This document shows, piece after piece, positions 17,894 to 25,943 of a DNA stretch of 64,000 bases (the stretch's first letter is position 1; the number at the start of each line of letters is the position of its first letter). This DNA comes from Sphingorhabdus sp. Alg231-15 (GTDB lineage Bacteria; Pseudomonadota; Alphaproteobacteria; Sphingomonadales; Sphingomonadaceae). Position numbers and translations under genes: made by a program. Under the pieces are notes generated by a model. That model saw only the letters and a list, made by a program, of their open reading frames with translations, made no database searches and was not told the DNA's origin. The stretch spans positions 2,232,001 to 2,296,000 of the forward strand of contig NZ_LT703001.1 of NCBI RefSeq assembly GCF_900149705.1. Reading direction: 5' to 3'.

Positions 17894-17908
17894 GTTCTAT
17901 TTATGTTC
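17894..17908 (+). promoter_or_regulatory. LexA/SOS box (alphaproteobacterial type)
   Basis: GTTC-N7-GTTC (GTTCTATTTATGTTC), an exact match to the direct-repeat LexA operator of alphaproteobacteria, ending 12 bp before the mmcB start codon. LexA bound here would block the promoter or early elongation of mmcB. Confidence 0.78.
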
Positions 17909-17920
17909 TAGGCATTTGTA

Positions 17921-18463
17921 ATGATGATAGAACATAGCGATTCGCCCTTATCCGCTGTCCCCCTGGCTCCCAAACCGGATTCGATCGAGGACCATCAGCC
18001 CCCCCTGACCGGAGCAGCAGCGGTCGCGCGCGGCGTTGCACGCTTATTTTCGCGCCACGATATCATGGTCCTTTCCGAGGTTAGCCTGCCCAATAAACGG
18101 CGCGCAGATCTGATGGGTGTCGATGCCAAAGGACAGATTGTGATTGTCGAAATCAAGGTCGCACGCGGTGATTTGCTGGGTGATAACAAGTGGACCGAAT
18201 ATCTTGATTATTGCGACCGCTTCTACTGGGCCTTACCGAATGATTTTGATGCATCGCCGCTTGACCGGCCAGACTTCATGCCTGAACGCGCCGGATTGAT
18301 CGTTGCGGATGCTTATGACGCGGAAATGGTCCGCTCTGCCGCCACTCATGCACTGGCTCCTGCACGGCGAAAAACTGAAACAATGCGGCTGGCGCGTCGC
18401 TCGATGCAACGGCTATCGGTGGTTCATGGCTGGATCGATCCGGAGGCCCGGGAATATTACTGA
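17921..18463 (+). CDS. mmcB: MmcB family DNA repair protein
   Basis: A 180-residue predicted nuclease-fold protein of the MmcB family. It has the PD-(D/E)XK-like pattern RADLMGVDAKGQIVIVEIK, where Asp and Glu-x-Lys would be catalytic, followed by the signature DNKWTEYLDYCDRFYWALP and GLIVADAYDAEMVR. In Caulobacter, mmcB is a DNA-damage-induced repair gene reported to respond outside the SOS system. Here a textbook SOS box sits just upstream. The start at 17921 has a second ATG at 17924 and no strong Shine-Dalgarno. Confidence 0.9.
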   Translation: MMIEHSDSPLSAVPLAPKPDSIEDHQPPLTGAAAVARGVARLFSRHDIMVLSEVSLPNKRRADLMGVDAKGQIVIVEIKVARGDLLGDNKWTEYLDYCDRFYWALPNDFDASPLDRPDFMPERAGLIVADAYDAEMVRSAATHALAPARRKTETMRLARRSMQRLSVVHGWIDPEAREYY

Positions 18464-18479
18464 ATAGCGCCGGTAGGCC

Positions 18480-19136
18480 TTAACCCTCGGGACCAAAAAA
18501 GCGGCCGCTGGATTCGGGTTTTTTCTGGCTATCCGCTTTTTCAATTTCACTCAGAATGGAAGCGGCCCGACGATCACGAGTCGCATAGTCGCGAGCGGAA
18601 AGCCCCGCCAGCGTATCGGCCCGGTCCGGATTCGCACCATTTTTCAGCAACAAGCGAGTCATTTCGGAGTCACGCAACTGCACTGCCCTGATCAGGGCGG
18701 TTTCGCCGCGATTATTAGTCTGGTTTACATTCGCTTTCTTAGCCAGCAATATCCTGGCACCTTCGACAAACCGCAATTGTGTAGCAAGCATTAGCGGCGT
18801 TGTGCCTTGCTTGTCGCGCAGATTGGGATTCGCACCCTTTTGCAACAAAAAATTTGTCCAGGTCGCATCGCGCCGGGCAACAACGATATGCAAAGCGGTC
18901 TCGCCGCTGGTCACGTCTCTGGTATTGACGATCACGGTGCCAGGCTGATTGAGGAACTTGGTCGCCTCTGTTCCATCACGGTCTTTCACTGCTTTCAGGA
19001 AATTATAGCTGCTGGAAAACTGGGCGCTGGCTATGCCTGGAATGCTTAGCGAAAAAACCGCCAGAAGCGCCGCAAAAAAACGGATGACGCTGCTCTTTCT
19101 ATTGACCCGTGGAATTGGAAGCCTGCCCCAAAGCAT
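18480..19136 (-). CDS. Exported ankyrin-repeat protein
   Basis: A 218-residue protein with a signal peptide (hydrophobic VIRFFAALLAVFSLSIPGIA, cleavage after ASA near residue 38) and four ankyrin repeats: GETALHIVVARRDATWTNFL, GTTPLMLATQLRFVEGARIL, GETALIRAVQLRDSEMTRLL and a final LSARDYA unit. It ends in a Ser/Lys/Gly-rich tail. The likely role is periplasmic protein-protein binding; the partner is unknown. It is convergent with mmcB (16 bp apart) and divergent from the SCO1 gene. Confidence 0.85.
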   Translation of the reverse strand: MLWGRLPIPRVNRKSSVIRFFAALLAVFSLSIPGIASAQFSSSYNFLKAVKDRDGTEATKFLNQPGTVIVNTRDVTSGETALHIVVARRDATWTNFLLQKGANPNLRDKQGTTPLMLATQLRFVEGARILLAKKANVNQTNNRGETALIRAVQLRDSEMTRLLLKNGANPDRADTLAGLSARDYATRDRRAASILSEIEKADSQKKPESSGRFFGPEG

Positions 19137-19228
19137 AATATTGTGCCCTATTTACATTTTATGGCCTCTATTGGCGTGTCGCTATAGAATCCATCAATTA
19201 CCGGTTGAATATTGATCATTAGCAGACC

Positions 19229-19846
19229 ATGTCTGGCCGCATGATGAACAAATTTCTATCTGTTTTTTCCGCTACGCTTCTAATGTCGGTTCTTGCCGCC
19301 TGCAACCCGGCTTCTCAAAGCAATGTTGAAACCGAAGCGCCGCTTACTGGTGCTGATATTGGTGGCAGCTTTACGCTGACCAATCAGGATGGGGAGAAAG
19401 TGTCGGACAGCGACTTTGCCGGCAAATATCGAATCATCTACTTTGGCTTCACTTATTGCCCTGATGTCTGCCCTGTGGATCTGATGGCATTAATGCAGGG
19501 CCTGGCCCTGGCGGAGAAAAACGACCCAAGCCTAGCCGAAAAGATCCAGCCAGTTTTCATTTCGATTGACCCCGAACGGGATGGACCCGAGCAGCTAAAA
19601 CAATATGTCGCCGCCTTTCACCCCCGTCTGATAGGCCTTACCGGAACCGCTGAAGAAATTGCTGATGTCGCAAAAAAATATCTTATCATCTATGATAAGC
19701 GGGATGTGCCGGGATCAAGCGAGTATCTCATTGACCATAGCCGCCAAGGCTATTTTTTCGGTCCTGATGGCGAGCCGGTAGCTTTGCTGCCTTATGATGG
19801 CACGCCGCAGCAAATCGCAGATGAAATTCAGCGGTGGATGCGATAG
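19229..19846 (+). CDS. SCO1/SenC family copper chaperone lipoprotein
   Basis: Periplasmic thioredoxin-fold protein that delivers copper to the CuA centre of cytochrome oxidase. The lipobox VLAAC gives lipidated Cys25. The copper-binding cysteines are C77 and C81 in TYCPDVCP, and the third ligand is the histidine in LIDHSRQG. The length (205) fits. ATGs at 19229, 19241 and 19244 are all possible starts. It overlaps the next gene by 13 nt. Confidence 0.93.
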   Translation: MSGRMMNKFLSVFSATLLMSVLAACNPASQSNVETEAPLTGADIGGSFTLTNQDGEKVSDSDFAGKYRIIYFGFTYCPDVCPVDLMALMQGLALAEKNDPSLAEKIQPVFISIDPERDGPEQLKQYVAAFHPRLIGLTGTAEEIADVAKKYLIIYDKRDVPGSSEYLIDHSRQGYFFGPDGEPVALLPYDGTPQQIADEIQRWMR

Positions 19847-20280
19847 ATAAGGATATTCCATTTTGGGATAAGCCGCTCGATAGCTTGGATCGCGCACAAT
19901 GGGAGGCCTTGTGTGACGGTTGCGGTAAATGCTGCTTACTGAAGGCTGAAGATGAAGATGACGGTCAAATTTATATGACCAATATTGCGTGCAAGCTGCT
20001 TGATACCCAAAGCGCTCGTTGCAGCGATTATCGCCGCCGCCGCTATTTTGTACCCGATTGTGTCAGGCTGACGCGTAGCAAGCTCGATCAATTTACCTGG
20101 CTTCCTGATAGTTGCGCGTACAAGATGCGTGCAAGGGGCCAATCTCTGCCGGAATGGCACTATCTGGTTTCGGGAGATCGCGAGACAATTCACGAAACCG
20201 GAAACTCTATTCGCGGCAAGGTTATTACGGAGGTGGAAGCTGGGCCGATTGAACAGCATATTCTCGATAAACCGCTCTAA
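19834..20280 (+). CDS. YcgN family cysteine-cluster protein (UPF0260)
   Basis: A 148-residue protein with the conserved cluster CDGCGKCCLL (Cys27, 30, 33, 34) and further cysteines at about 53, 63 and 76 (ACKLLD, ARCSDY, PDCVRLT). This is the pattern of the YcgN/YkgJ families that probably bind zinc or an Fe-S centre. No activity is established. It overlaps the SCO1 gene by 13 nt, so a metal-related role is plausible but inferred. Confidence 0.9.
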   Translation: MDAIDKDIPFWDKPLDSLDRAQWEALCDGCGKCCLLKAEDEDDGQIYMTNIACKLLDTQSARCSDYRRRRYFVPDCVRLTRSKLDQFTWLPDSCAYKMRARGQSLPEWHYLVSGDRETIHETGNSIRGKVITEVEAGPIEQHILDKPL

Positions 20281-21010
20281 ATCCCATCCGGTTCCTGCTG
20301 AGCAGGACGCATTGGAGATTGAGCTGGAGGGACGGTTTTATCCTTTGCGCGTTCGCAAGTTGACGCAGGCGCGTTCGATTGCGGTTTCTGCCGATACAGT
20401 CAAAGGCGAGGTTCGTCTGACGATGCCGCGCTATGCAAGTACCGCGCAGGCTTTGCGGTTTGCGCAATCCAAATCAGACTGGTTGGCCGCCCGTTTTGCA
20501 GACGCTTTGCCACCGGTACCGATTGTCGATGGTGCTGAAATTGCCTTTGCTGGCGAGAGCCATGTCATAAGATGGTCAACCGAATTCAATCGCAAGCCAA
20601 AGAGAATAGGTGGCGAAATCCGCGTTGGCGGTCCTGAAAACAGGATTGAAGCACGGATCATCAGTTGGATGAAAGATCAGGTTCGCGATATTTATGCCGA
20701 TGATCTGGCCTTTTATTGTGAGCGGGCCGAAACCGAATTGCCGACTCTGTCGGTGGGTGACGCCCGGCGACGCTGGGGAAGCTGTTCCGGACGCAAAGCG
20801 ATTCGGTTGAGCTGGCGGCTGGTTATGGCACCTCCGATAGTGCGCCGGTCGGTTGTTGCCCATGAAGTTGCCCATTTGCGTCACATGGATCACAGTCCGG
20901 CATTTTACGCTTTACTCGATCAGATTTTTGACGGTGAACGCCGAGAAGCTGACCGCTGGCTCAAACAGCATGGATCGGCCTTGCACTTGATCGGAGCGCC
21001 TGTTCGATAA
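20249..21010 (+). CDS. YgjP-like metallopeptidase-domain protein
   Basis: Zinc metallopeptidase-fold protein of the YgjP/DUF45 (SprT-like) type. The zinc-binding HEVAHLRHMDHSPAF motif (HExxH plus a downstream histidine) is near the C-terminus, preceded by RRRWGSCSG and LSWRLVMAP, the family signature. The start is uncertain. The frame stays open back through the ycgN gene, and no ATG lies between the ycgN stop and the domain. I give a TTG at 20249 (GGAGG about 15 nt upstream). A TTG near 20313 with AGGA 6 nt upstream is equally possible. Confidence 0.82.
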   Translation: MNSIFSINRSKSHPVPAEQDALEIELEGRFYPLRVRKLTQARSIAVSADTVKGEVRLTMPRYASTAQALRFAQSKSDWLAARFADALPPVPIVDGAEIAFAGESHVIRWSTEFNRKPKRIGGEIRVGGPENRIEARIISWMKDQVRDIYADDLAFYCERAETELPTLSVGDARRRWGSCSGRKAIRLSWRLVMAPPIVRRSVVAHEVAHLRHMDHSPAFYALLDQIFDGERREADRWLKQHGSALHLIGAPVR

Positions 21011-21024
21011 CAAGCGGATCGTCG

Positions 21025-23127
21025 CTATTCTTCTGCTGGTTCAGGTAAGATCGAAACCGGATCATTAGGCCGGTCAGCCGGCGGGTCGTCGTCTTCTCTC
21101 TGTTCAGCCTGTTCGGTCTCGTCTTCGCCGCGACCCAGAACGGAGTCGATCCAATCCTGATCCAGCTGTGGTGGACCATCCTCGGCCTGACCACCTTCCA
21201 AATCATATTCGAGCCCCTGACCAGTCTCTATGGGCATACCATTTTCGTCGACATATATGCCGTCTTCGGGTGCGCCATATAGCTCTTCTTCATCTGGCTC
21301 CAATTGCCAGTCTGGCAAGATCAGTTCAGTATCGAATTTCTCGACCTTCCGCTTAGCGACTGCCACTTTCATAAACGCCGCAAAAGCTGCTGCTGGTGCC
21401 CGCCCGCCTTGCAGACCGCGCACTGGCTTGGCATCATCCCGTCCCATCCAGACACCGGTGGTCAGGCCGCTAGAAAAGCCCAGAAACCAACCATCTTTGT
21501 TGCTGCTGGTCGTCCCGGTTTTACCAGCGACAGGGCGTCCGATTTGCGCGGCGCGGCCAGTACCGGCATTGACAGCAGTCTGCATCAGATCGGTAATACC
21601 GGCAGCAACCCACGGGTCCACAAGCACGCGGCTACCATCAAATTTGCTCTGATAAAGCACATCGCCTTTCATCGTGCTGACTTTGGTGATCGCATAGGGC
21701 GTGATCGCGATCCCTTTTGCATTTACCGATGCAAAGGCCCGGGTCATATCGAGCAACCGAACATCCGACGTGCCGAGCACCATCGATGGGTTGGTATCAA
21801 TGGGTGTCGTAACTCCGAATCGGCGGGCCATGTTGGCGATCGTAGAAGTTCCAATATCATTGCCAATGGCGGCTGCGACCGTATTCTTCGAATAGGCGAA
21901 TGCTGAACGCACACTGATGTCACCGGCATAGCGACCACCGCTATTGCGTGGGGTCCAGTTGCCGATTTTAATCGGTTCATCGGTGACAATATCATTGGGA
22001 GTATAACCGGCCTCTAGGGCGGCCAGATAGACAAACAGCTTCCAGGCAGATCCCGGCTGGCGCACGGCCTGGGTTGCGCGGTTATAGTTGGAAGTCACAT
22101 AGTCGGTCCCACCGACCATGGCCCGAACGGCACCATCGCGGTCGATTGCCACCAAAGCACCTTGTGTTCCAGCAGGCGAGCCGGTTTGGATCGCATTGGT
22201 CGCCGCGCGCTGCATACCGAGATCCAGGGTTGTCCAGACTTCAATCGGTTCAATCGTTTCATCGATCAACAGGTCCAGTTGCGGCAGAGCCCAATCGGTA
22301 AAATAGCGCACACTGTTTTGGCGGGGTTCTGGCGCCAGCTCGACGGCTGTCGGTTTGGTCTCGGCGGCTTGCGCAGCCGTTATCGCGCCGGCATCCTGCA
22401 TGACACGCAGCACAACGGTTGCCCGGTCGATCGCGGCTTGTGCGTCAGCGGTCGGTGAATAGCGCGACGGAGCCTTAACCAATCCAGCGATAATTGCCGC
22501 TTCAGCCAGGTTCAGATCGGCGGCACTATGGGCAAAGAACCGCCGGGAGGCCGCGTCAATTCCGTAAGCTCCGCCGCCATAATACACCTTGTTGAGATAG
22601 AGTTCGAGTATCTGTTCCTTCGAAAACTTCCGTTCCATAGCGAGCGCCAACAGGATCTCGCGCCCCTTCCGCCCGAATGTGCGGCTGTTGTTAAGGAAAA
22701 TATTACGGGCCAGCTGCTGCGTGATGGTTGAACCGCCCTGCGCCCAGCGCCCGCGTTCCAGACGGACCTTCACAGATCGGGCAATACCAATCGGATCAAC
22801 ACCCAGATGACTCTCGTAACGCCGGTCCTCTACGGCAACCATCGCGTCGATCATGACTTGCGGAATCTCATCATAATCGAGCCATTGCCCATAGCTGGGT
22901 CCCATGGAGAAAAGTTCCCGTCCGTTGACATCAAGGACGCGGATCATCTGGCCATTGGGCGACGATTTCAGGTCTTCAAATCCTGGCAAAGAGGATCGAA
23001 TAACCATGACGGCGACCACCAAGGCGATGAAGCCGAGCAGGCCGACAACGAGCCCGGTTTTTACGACCCGCGAGAACCATTTGCGAAATGGTCCCGATTG
23101 TTTTTTGCGTTTTTTGCCCCGCGCCAT
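21025..23127 (-). CDS. Penicillin-binding protein 1A, bifunctional transglycosylase/transpeptidase
   Basis: Class A PBP that polymerises and cross-links peptidoglycan. A basic cytoplasmic tail and membrane anchor (about 22-44) come first. The GT51 domain has catalytic Glu100 in VEDRRYESH and GGSTITQQ at 131-138. The transpeptidase has SxxK at 360-363 (GSAWK), SKN at 413-415 and KTGT at 536-539. A strongly acidic, proline-rich tail fills roughly the last 90 residues. The 700 residues are slightly short for PBP1A, with no large OB insertion visible. It is convergent with the YgjP-like gene. Confidence 0.95.
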   Translation of the reverse strand: MARGKKRKKQSGPFRKWFSRVVKTGLVVGLLGFIALVVAVMVIRSSLPGFEDLKSSPNGQMIRVLDVNGRELFSMGPSYGQWLDYDEIPQVMIDAMVAVEDRRYESHLGVDPIGIARSVKVRLERGRWAQGGSTITQQLARNIFLNNSRTFGRKGREILLALAMERKFSKEQILELYLNKVYYGGGAYGIDAASRRFFAHSAADLNLAEAAIIAGLVKAPSRYSPTADAQAAIDRATVVLRVMQDAGAITAAQAAETKPTAVELAPEPRQNSVRYFTDWALPQLDLLIDETIEPIEVWTTLDLGMQRAATNAIQTGSPAGTQGALVAIDRDGAVRAMVGGTDYVTSNYNRATQAVRQPGSAWKLFVYLAALEAGYTPNDIVTDEPIKIGNWTPRNSGGRYAGDISVRSAFAYSKNTVAAAIGNDIGTSTIANMARRFGVTTPIDTNPSMVLGTSDVRLLDMTRAFASVNAKGIAITPYAITKVSTMKGDVLYQSKFDGSRVLVDPWVAAGITDLMQTAVNAGTGRAAQIGRPVAGKTGTTSSNKDGWFLGFSSGLTTGVWMGRDDAKPVRGLQGGRAPAAAFAAFMKVAVAKRKVEKFDTELILPDWQLEPDEEELYGAPEDGIYVDENGMPIETGQGLEYDLEGGQAEDGPPQLDQDWIDSVLGRGEDETEQAEQREDDDPPADRPNDPVSILPEPAEE

Positions 23128-23238
23128 ATTATCCCATTCACTATACGCTCACTATGTGCGTTCTTAGCGTGTTACCGTCTTACTGCATGCTGAACGATGA
23201 CCGACAGTAAAATCTGTGAAAAGTCTGCGAACGGCGCT

Positions 23239-23637
23239 TTAAGCCTCTTTTGGCTCAAAATCGAGCGCTGCGCTGTTCATGCAATAGCGCAGTCCGTTTT
23301 CTGCCGGACCATCAGGAAAAACATGGCCTAAATGCCCGTCACAGCTGGTGCAGCGGACTTCAATGCGGCGCATGCCGTGGCTGAGATCTTCGATTTCGGT
23401 AACCGCTTCAGATTCTGTCGGCTCGGTAAAGCTCGGCCAGCCGCAACCGCTGTCAAATTTGGTTGTCGCATCGAATAATTTGCTGCCACATCCCGCGCAA
23501 AAAAACTCACCATCGCGCTTTTCAGCATTGAGTTTGCCGGTGAAGGCTCGCTCGGTTCCGGCTTCGCGCAGGACATGATATTGTTCCGGGGAGAGTTTAT
23601 CGCGCCATTCCTGAGCGCTCAGTGTTATTTTTTCCAT
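23239..23637 (-). CDS. msrB: Peptide-methionine (R)-S-oxide reductase MsrB
   Basis: Repairs R-methionine sulfoxide in proteins. Zinc cysteines are C47/C50 (CAGC) and C96/C99 (CTSC). The catalytic cysteine is C119 in RYCMNS, with a likely resolving C65 in SGCGWPSF. The HLGHVFPDGP motif and 132-residue length are typical. Lacking a signal peptide, it acts in the cytoplasm. It is a single-gene unit downstream of and parallel to nothing obvious; PBP1A begins 112 bp further along its direction. Confidence 0.95.
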   Translation of the reverse strand: MEKITLSAQEWRDKLSPEQYHVLREAGTERAFTGKLNAEKRDGEFFCAGCGSKLFDATTKFDSGCGWPSFTEPTESEAVTEIEDLSHGMRRIEVRCTSCDGHLGHVFPDGPAENGLRYCMNSAALDFEPKEA

Positions 23638-23812
23638 ATTTTCAAAATGGGGAGGAAAAGGACTGGCGTCAAGCTATCCCTAGGCGAAGGCCACAATGTT
23701 TATGGCGGCTAAGAAAGGGAGGTGAGAAAGGCTGTTACCGCTGAAACACTGCTAGCGATCATAGAAAATTAACCATTTTTTCAGGCCTTTGCTCCAAAAT
23801 ACAGTTGTGGTG

Positions 23813-24358
23813 ATGATAGATGCGAAATTGAAACCAGTTTTCTGGATTCCGGTGCTTATGCTGGGTTGGATTATGTTTCAGCCACATAGCGCAATGGCTC
23901 AGTGCCGCTTATGCGCAGCCGAGCCGACGGAATCTGCAGCAGCTGGCAACACAGGAACCGAAACACCGCTTAACATCCAGATCATCGCAAATCTTGATTT
24001 CTCGCGATTGGCCTTGCTCAATCGCGCAGGTGGAGAAGTGGAGCTCGATCCGCAATCCGGACAGCGCAGGGTTAGTGGTGCTATAACCGATCTTGGCGGA
24101 CTATCGCTTCACGGGCAGGGCCGTTTAACCGGTGAACCTGGCCGACTGGTTCGAGTGGGACTGCCGGAGCGAATTGTTCTCAGCGCGCCTAACGGATCTA
24201 CTGCAGAACTCGTCAAGCTGGATACAGACTTACCGGCGCAGGCGCGACTCGACCGTGATGGGCGGTTGACCTTTTCCTTTGGCGGCCGATTGCGGGTTAC
24301 TGGCAATGCCAGCGGCCAATTTCGCGGCCGGATCGCCATCACCGCAGATTACGAATAG
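23813..24358 (+). CDS. DUF4402 family exported protein
   Basis: A 181-residue protein with a signal peptide (WIPVLMLGWIMFQPHSAMA, cleavage before Q). A short Cys-containing stretch (QCRLC) follows, then a beta-rich DUF4402 domain with NLDFSRLALLNRAGGEV, a Gly/Arg-rich turn region and a C-terminal strand FRGRIAITADYE. DUF4402 proteins resemble pilin or adhesin subunits, but no chaperone or usher genes are near. I chose ATG 23813; a TTG at 23789 is in frame. A CtrA half-site-like TTAACCAT lies at 23769-23776. It is convergent with holA. Confidence 0.75.
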   Translation: MIDAKLKPVFWIPVLMLGWIMFQPHSAMAQCRLCAAEPTESAAAGNTGTETPLNIQIIANLDFSRLALLNRAGGEVELDPQSGQRRVSGAITDLGGLSLHGQGRLTGEPGRLVRVGLPERIVLSAPNGSTAELVKLDTDLPAQARLDRDGRLTFSFGGRLRVTGNASGQFRGRIAITADYE

Positions 24359-24363
24359 CATTA

Positions 24364-25392
24364 TTAGCGCAAACGCGCTGCTTTTCTGGCGATGGTCAGC
24401 AATTCCTGTTCTACCAGCACCTGTTCCGGCTGGCCGCTGCTCTTGAGCGCAATTTCAAGCGCCAAAATACGTTCAATCAGCCGCGCAATATGAGCAGATG
24501 ACCAAATGTTCAGTTGCCGCGCATAATTGTCGCGATCCTTCCAGAATACACTGGGATGATTTACCAGTTTGCCGATATTGGATCCCTGATCAACCTTGGT
24601 GCGTAACTCGGCGAGCTTGGTCAGATGGTGCAACATCAGCCGAATCAGGCCAACCTCGCTGAATCCGGTGGGGCTCACGGCAGCCAATTCCTGGGTCAGT
24701 TTTCGGGTATCACCGCCAACCGCCGCATTGATCAGCAAACCGAGATCTTCCTCGTCATTTTCTGCGCCGAGCAGCGCCAACAGGTCCGCGTCGGTTTCCC
24801 GCGGGTTGTCCGGTGTCGCATCGAGATAAAGCGCAATTTTCTCGACTTCCAGCTTGGCCAGAACAAGATCGTTGCTGGTCAGCGCGGCAATGGCGGCGGC
24901 CATGTCACGGGACATTCTGACCCCCTCGTCTCGTGCCATGCTGGTGATGGCGGCCACAGCGTCGCCCTGTGTGGTTTCATAGCAGGTGGCAATCAGGGCG
25001 TCAGGCGCGGCGGTAATTTTTTTGGCCAAGGCAGTCTTATCCGCCATGCCTGCAGCGACGATGAAAACTGGGTCTCCCTTGGTATCGCTCTCCAAGAAAG
25101 TCTCTATTGCCGCGGTGGCGCGAACCGCTTCGCCGCTGTTGAGGCGGACCATGATGAATCTTTTATCTCCGAACAGCGATGCTGATGTGGCCTCGTCATT
25201 CAGCCGGGCCGGACTTTCGGTCAGGTCGGCAATCGTCAGATCTACTCTCTCCGCCGACTTTGCGAGCGGTGCTGCCAGTTCATTGGCTAGCGCCTGGCAG
25301 CGGGTTGCATTAGGGCCGCATAAGACGGCCAATCGTATCGTATCGGGGGCCGCGTGAAAGCGTTGCACAATATCCTTGTCTTTGACTTTCAC
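24364..25392 (-). CDS. holA: DNA polymerase III delta subunit
   Basis: Clamp-loader subunit that opens the beta clamp. The 342-residue protein shows the HolA pattern: an N-terminal AAA+-like domain without a working P-loop (LCGPNATRCQALANEL) and a middle region ending DLGLLINAAVGGDTRKL. The C-terminal collar domain includes LIRLMLHHLTKLAEL and HPSVFWKDRDNYARQL. It follows lptE by 38 bp in leuS-lptE-holA, a widespread proteobacterial gene order. Confidence 0.94.
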   Translation of the reverse strand: MKVKDKDIVQRFHAAPDTIRLAVLCGPNATRCQALANELAAPLAKSAERVDLTIADLTESPARLNDEATSASLFGDKRFIMVRLNSGEAVRATAAIETFLESDTKGDPVFIVAAGMADKTALAKKITAAPDALIATCYETTQGDAVAAITSMARDEGVRMSRDMAAAIAALTSNDLVLAKLEVEKIALYLDATPDNPRETDADLLALLGAENDEEDLGLLINAAVGGDTRKLTQELAAVSPTGFSEVGLIRLMLHHLTKLAELRTKVDQGSNIGKLVNHPSVFWKDRDNYARQLNIWSSAHIARLIERILALEIALKSSGQPEQVLVEQELLTIARKAARLR

Positions 25393-25430
25393 GATCTTGC
25401 TTTCACAGCTTTGCCTTCATGCCGCTCTCA

Positions 25431-25943
25431 TCAGTTGCTGCTGCTTTGCTGTTCGCGAGCAAAGAGCGAGAGCCGTTTGACAATCTGGTCGGCAACGCGG
25501 GTCGACAGATTTTCCAACGCGGTTTCCTCGGCAGCGATCGTGGCATATTCTGAGGACACGACATCGATACCGGCATCGGAGCCTGCAGTGGCGTCCAGTA
25601 CAACTTTGCTATCGGATAGACGCACCAATTGATAACGCGCTCTTAGAGTGCGGCGTTCACGCGTAATGCGGTCATTACTGCGTACACCGAATCCGGCAAT
25701 TTTGTCGTCGAGCTCGACAATCAGCCGATATCTGGCCTCACTGCCTTCAAAAGTGGATAGTTGATCGTTCAGCGCATTACGCATCAACCAGCCGGCTTTG
25801 CCCTTAATCGGTTCGATTTCGACATCGCCCAACTGCGTTGCCACCACTCCGTTGGACCCTCCGGAATATAGCGGTTGTAGTCCACAAGACGCCAACATTG
25901 CACTTGCTGCGATAAGCACAGAGATGGACTGCATCCGCGTCAT
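25431..25943 (-). CDS. lptE: LPS-assembly lipoprotein LptE
   Basis: Outer-membrane lipoprotein that plugs the LptD barrel during lipopolysaccharide export. The 170-residue protein begins [20 protein letters not shown], giving a lipobox with Cys20, followed by the characteristic GLQPLYSGG. The position between leuS and holA supports the assignment, since sequence conservation of LptE is low. The start overlaps the leuS stop by ATGA. Confidence 0.88.
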   Translation of the reverse strand: MTRMQSISVLIAASAMLASCGLQPLYSGGSNGVVATQLGDVEIEPIKGKAGWLMRNALNDQLSTFEGSEARYRLIVELDDKIAGFGVRSNDRITRERRTLRARYQLVRLSDSKVVLDATAGSDAGIDVVSSEYATIAAEETALENLSTRVADQIVKRLSLFAREQQSSSN

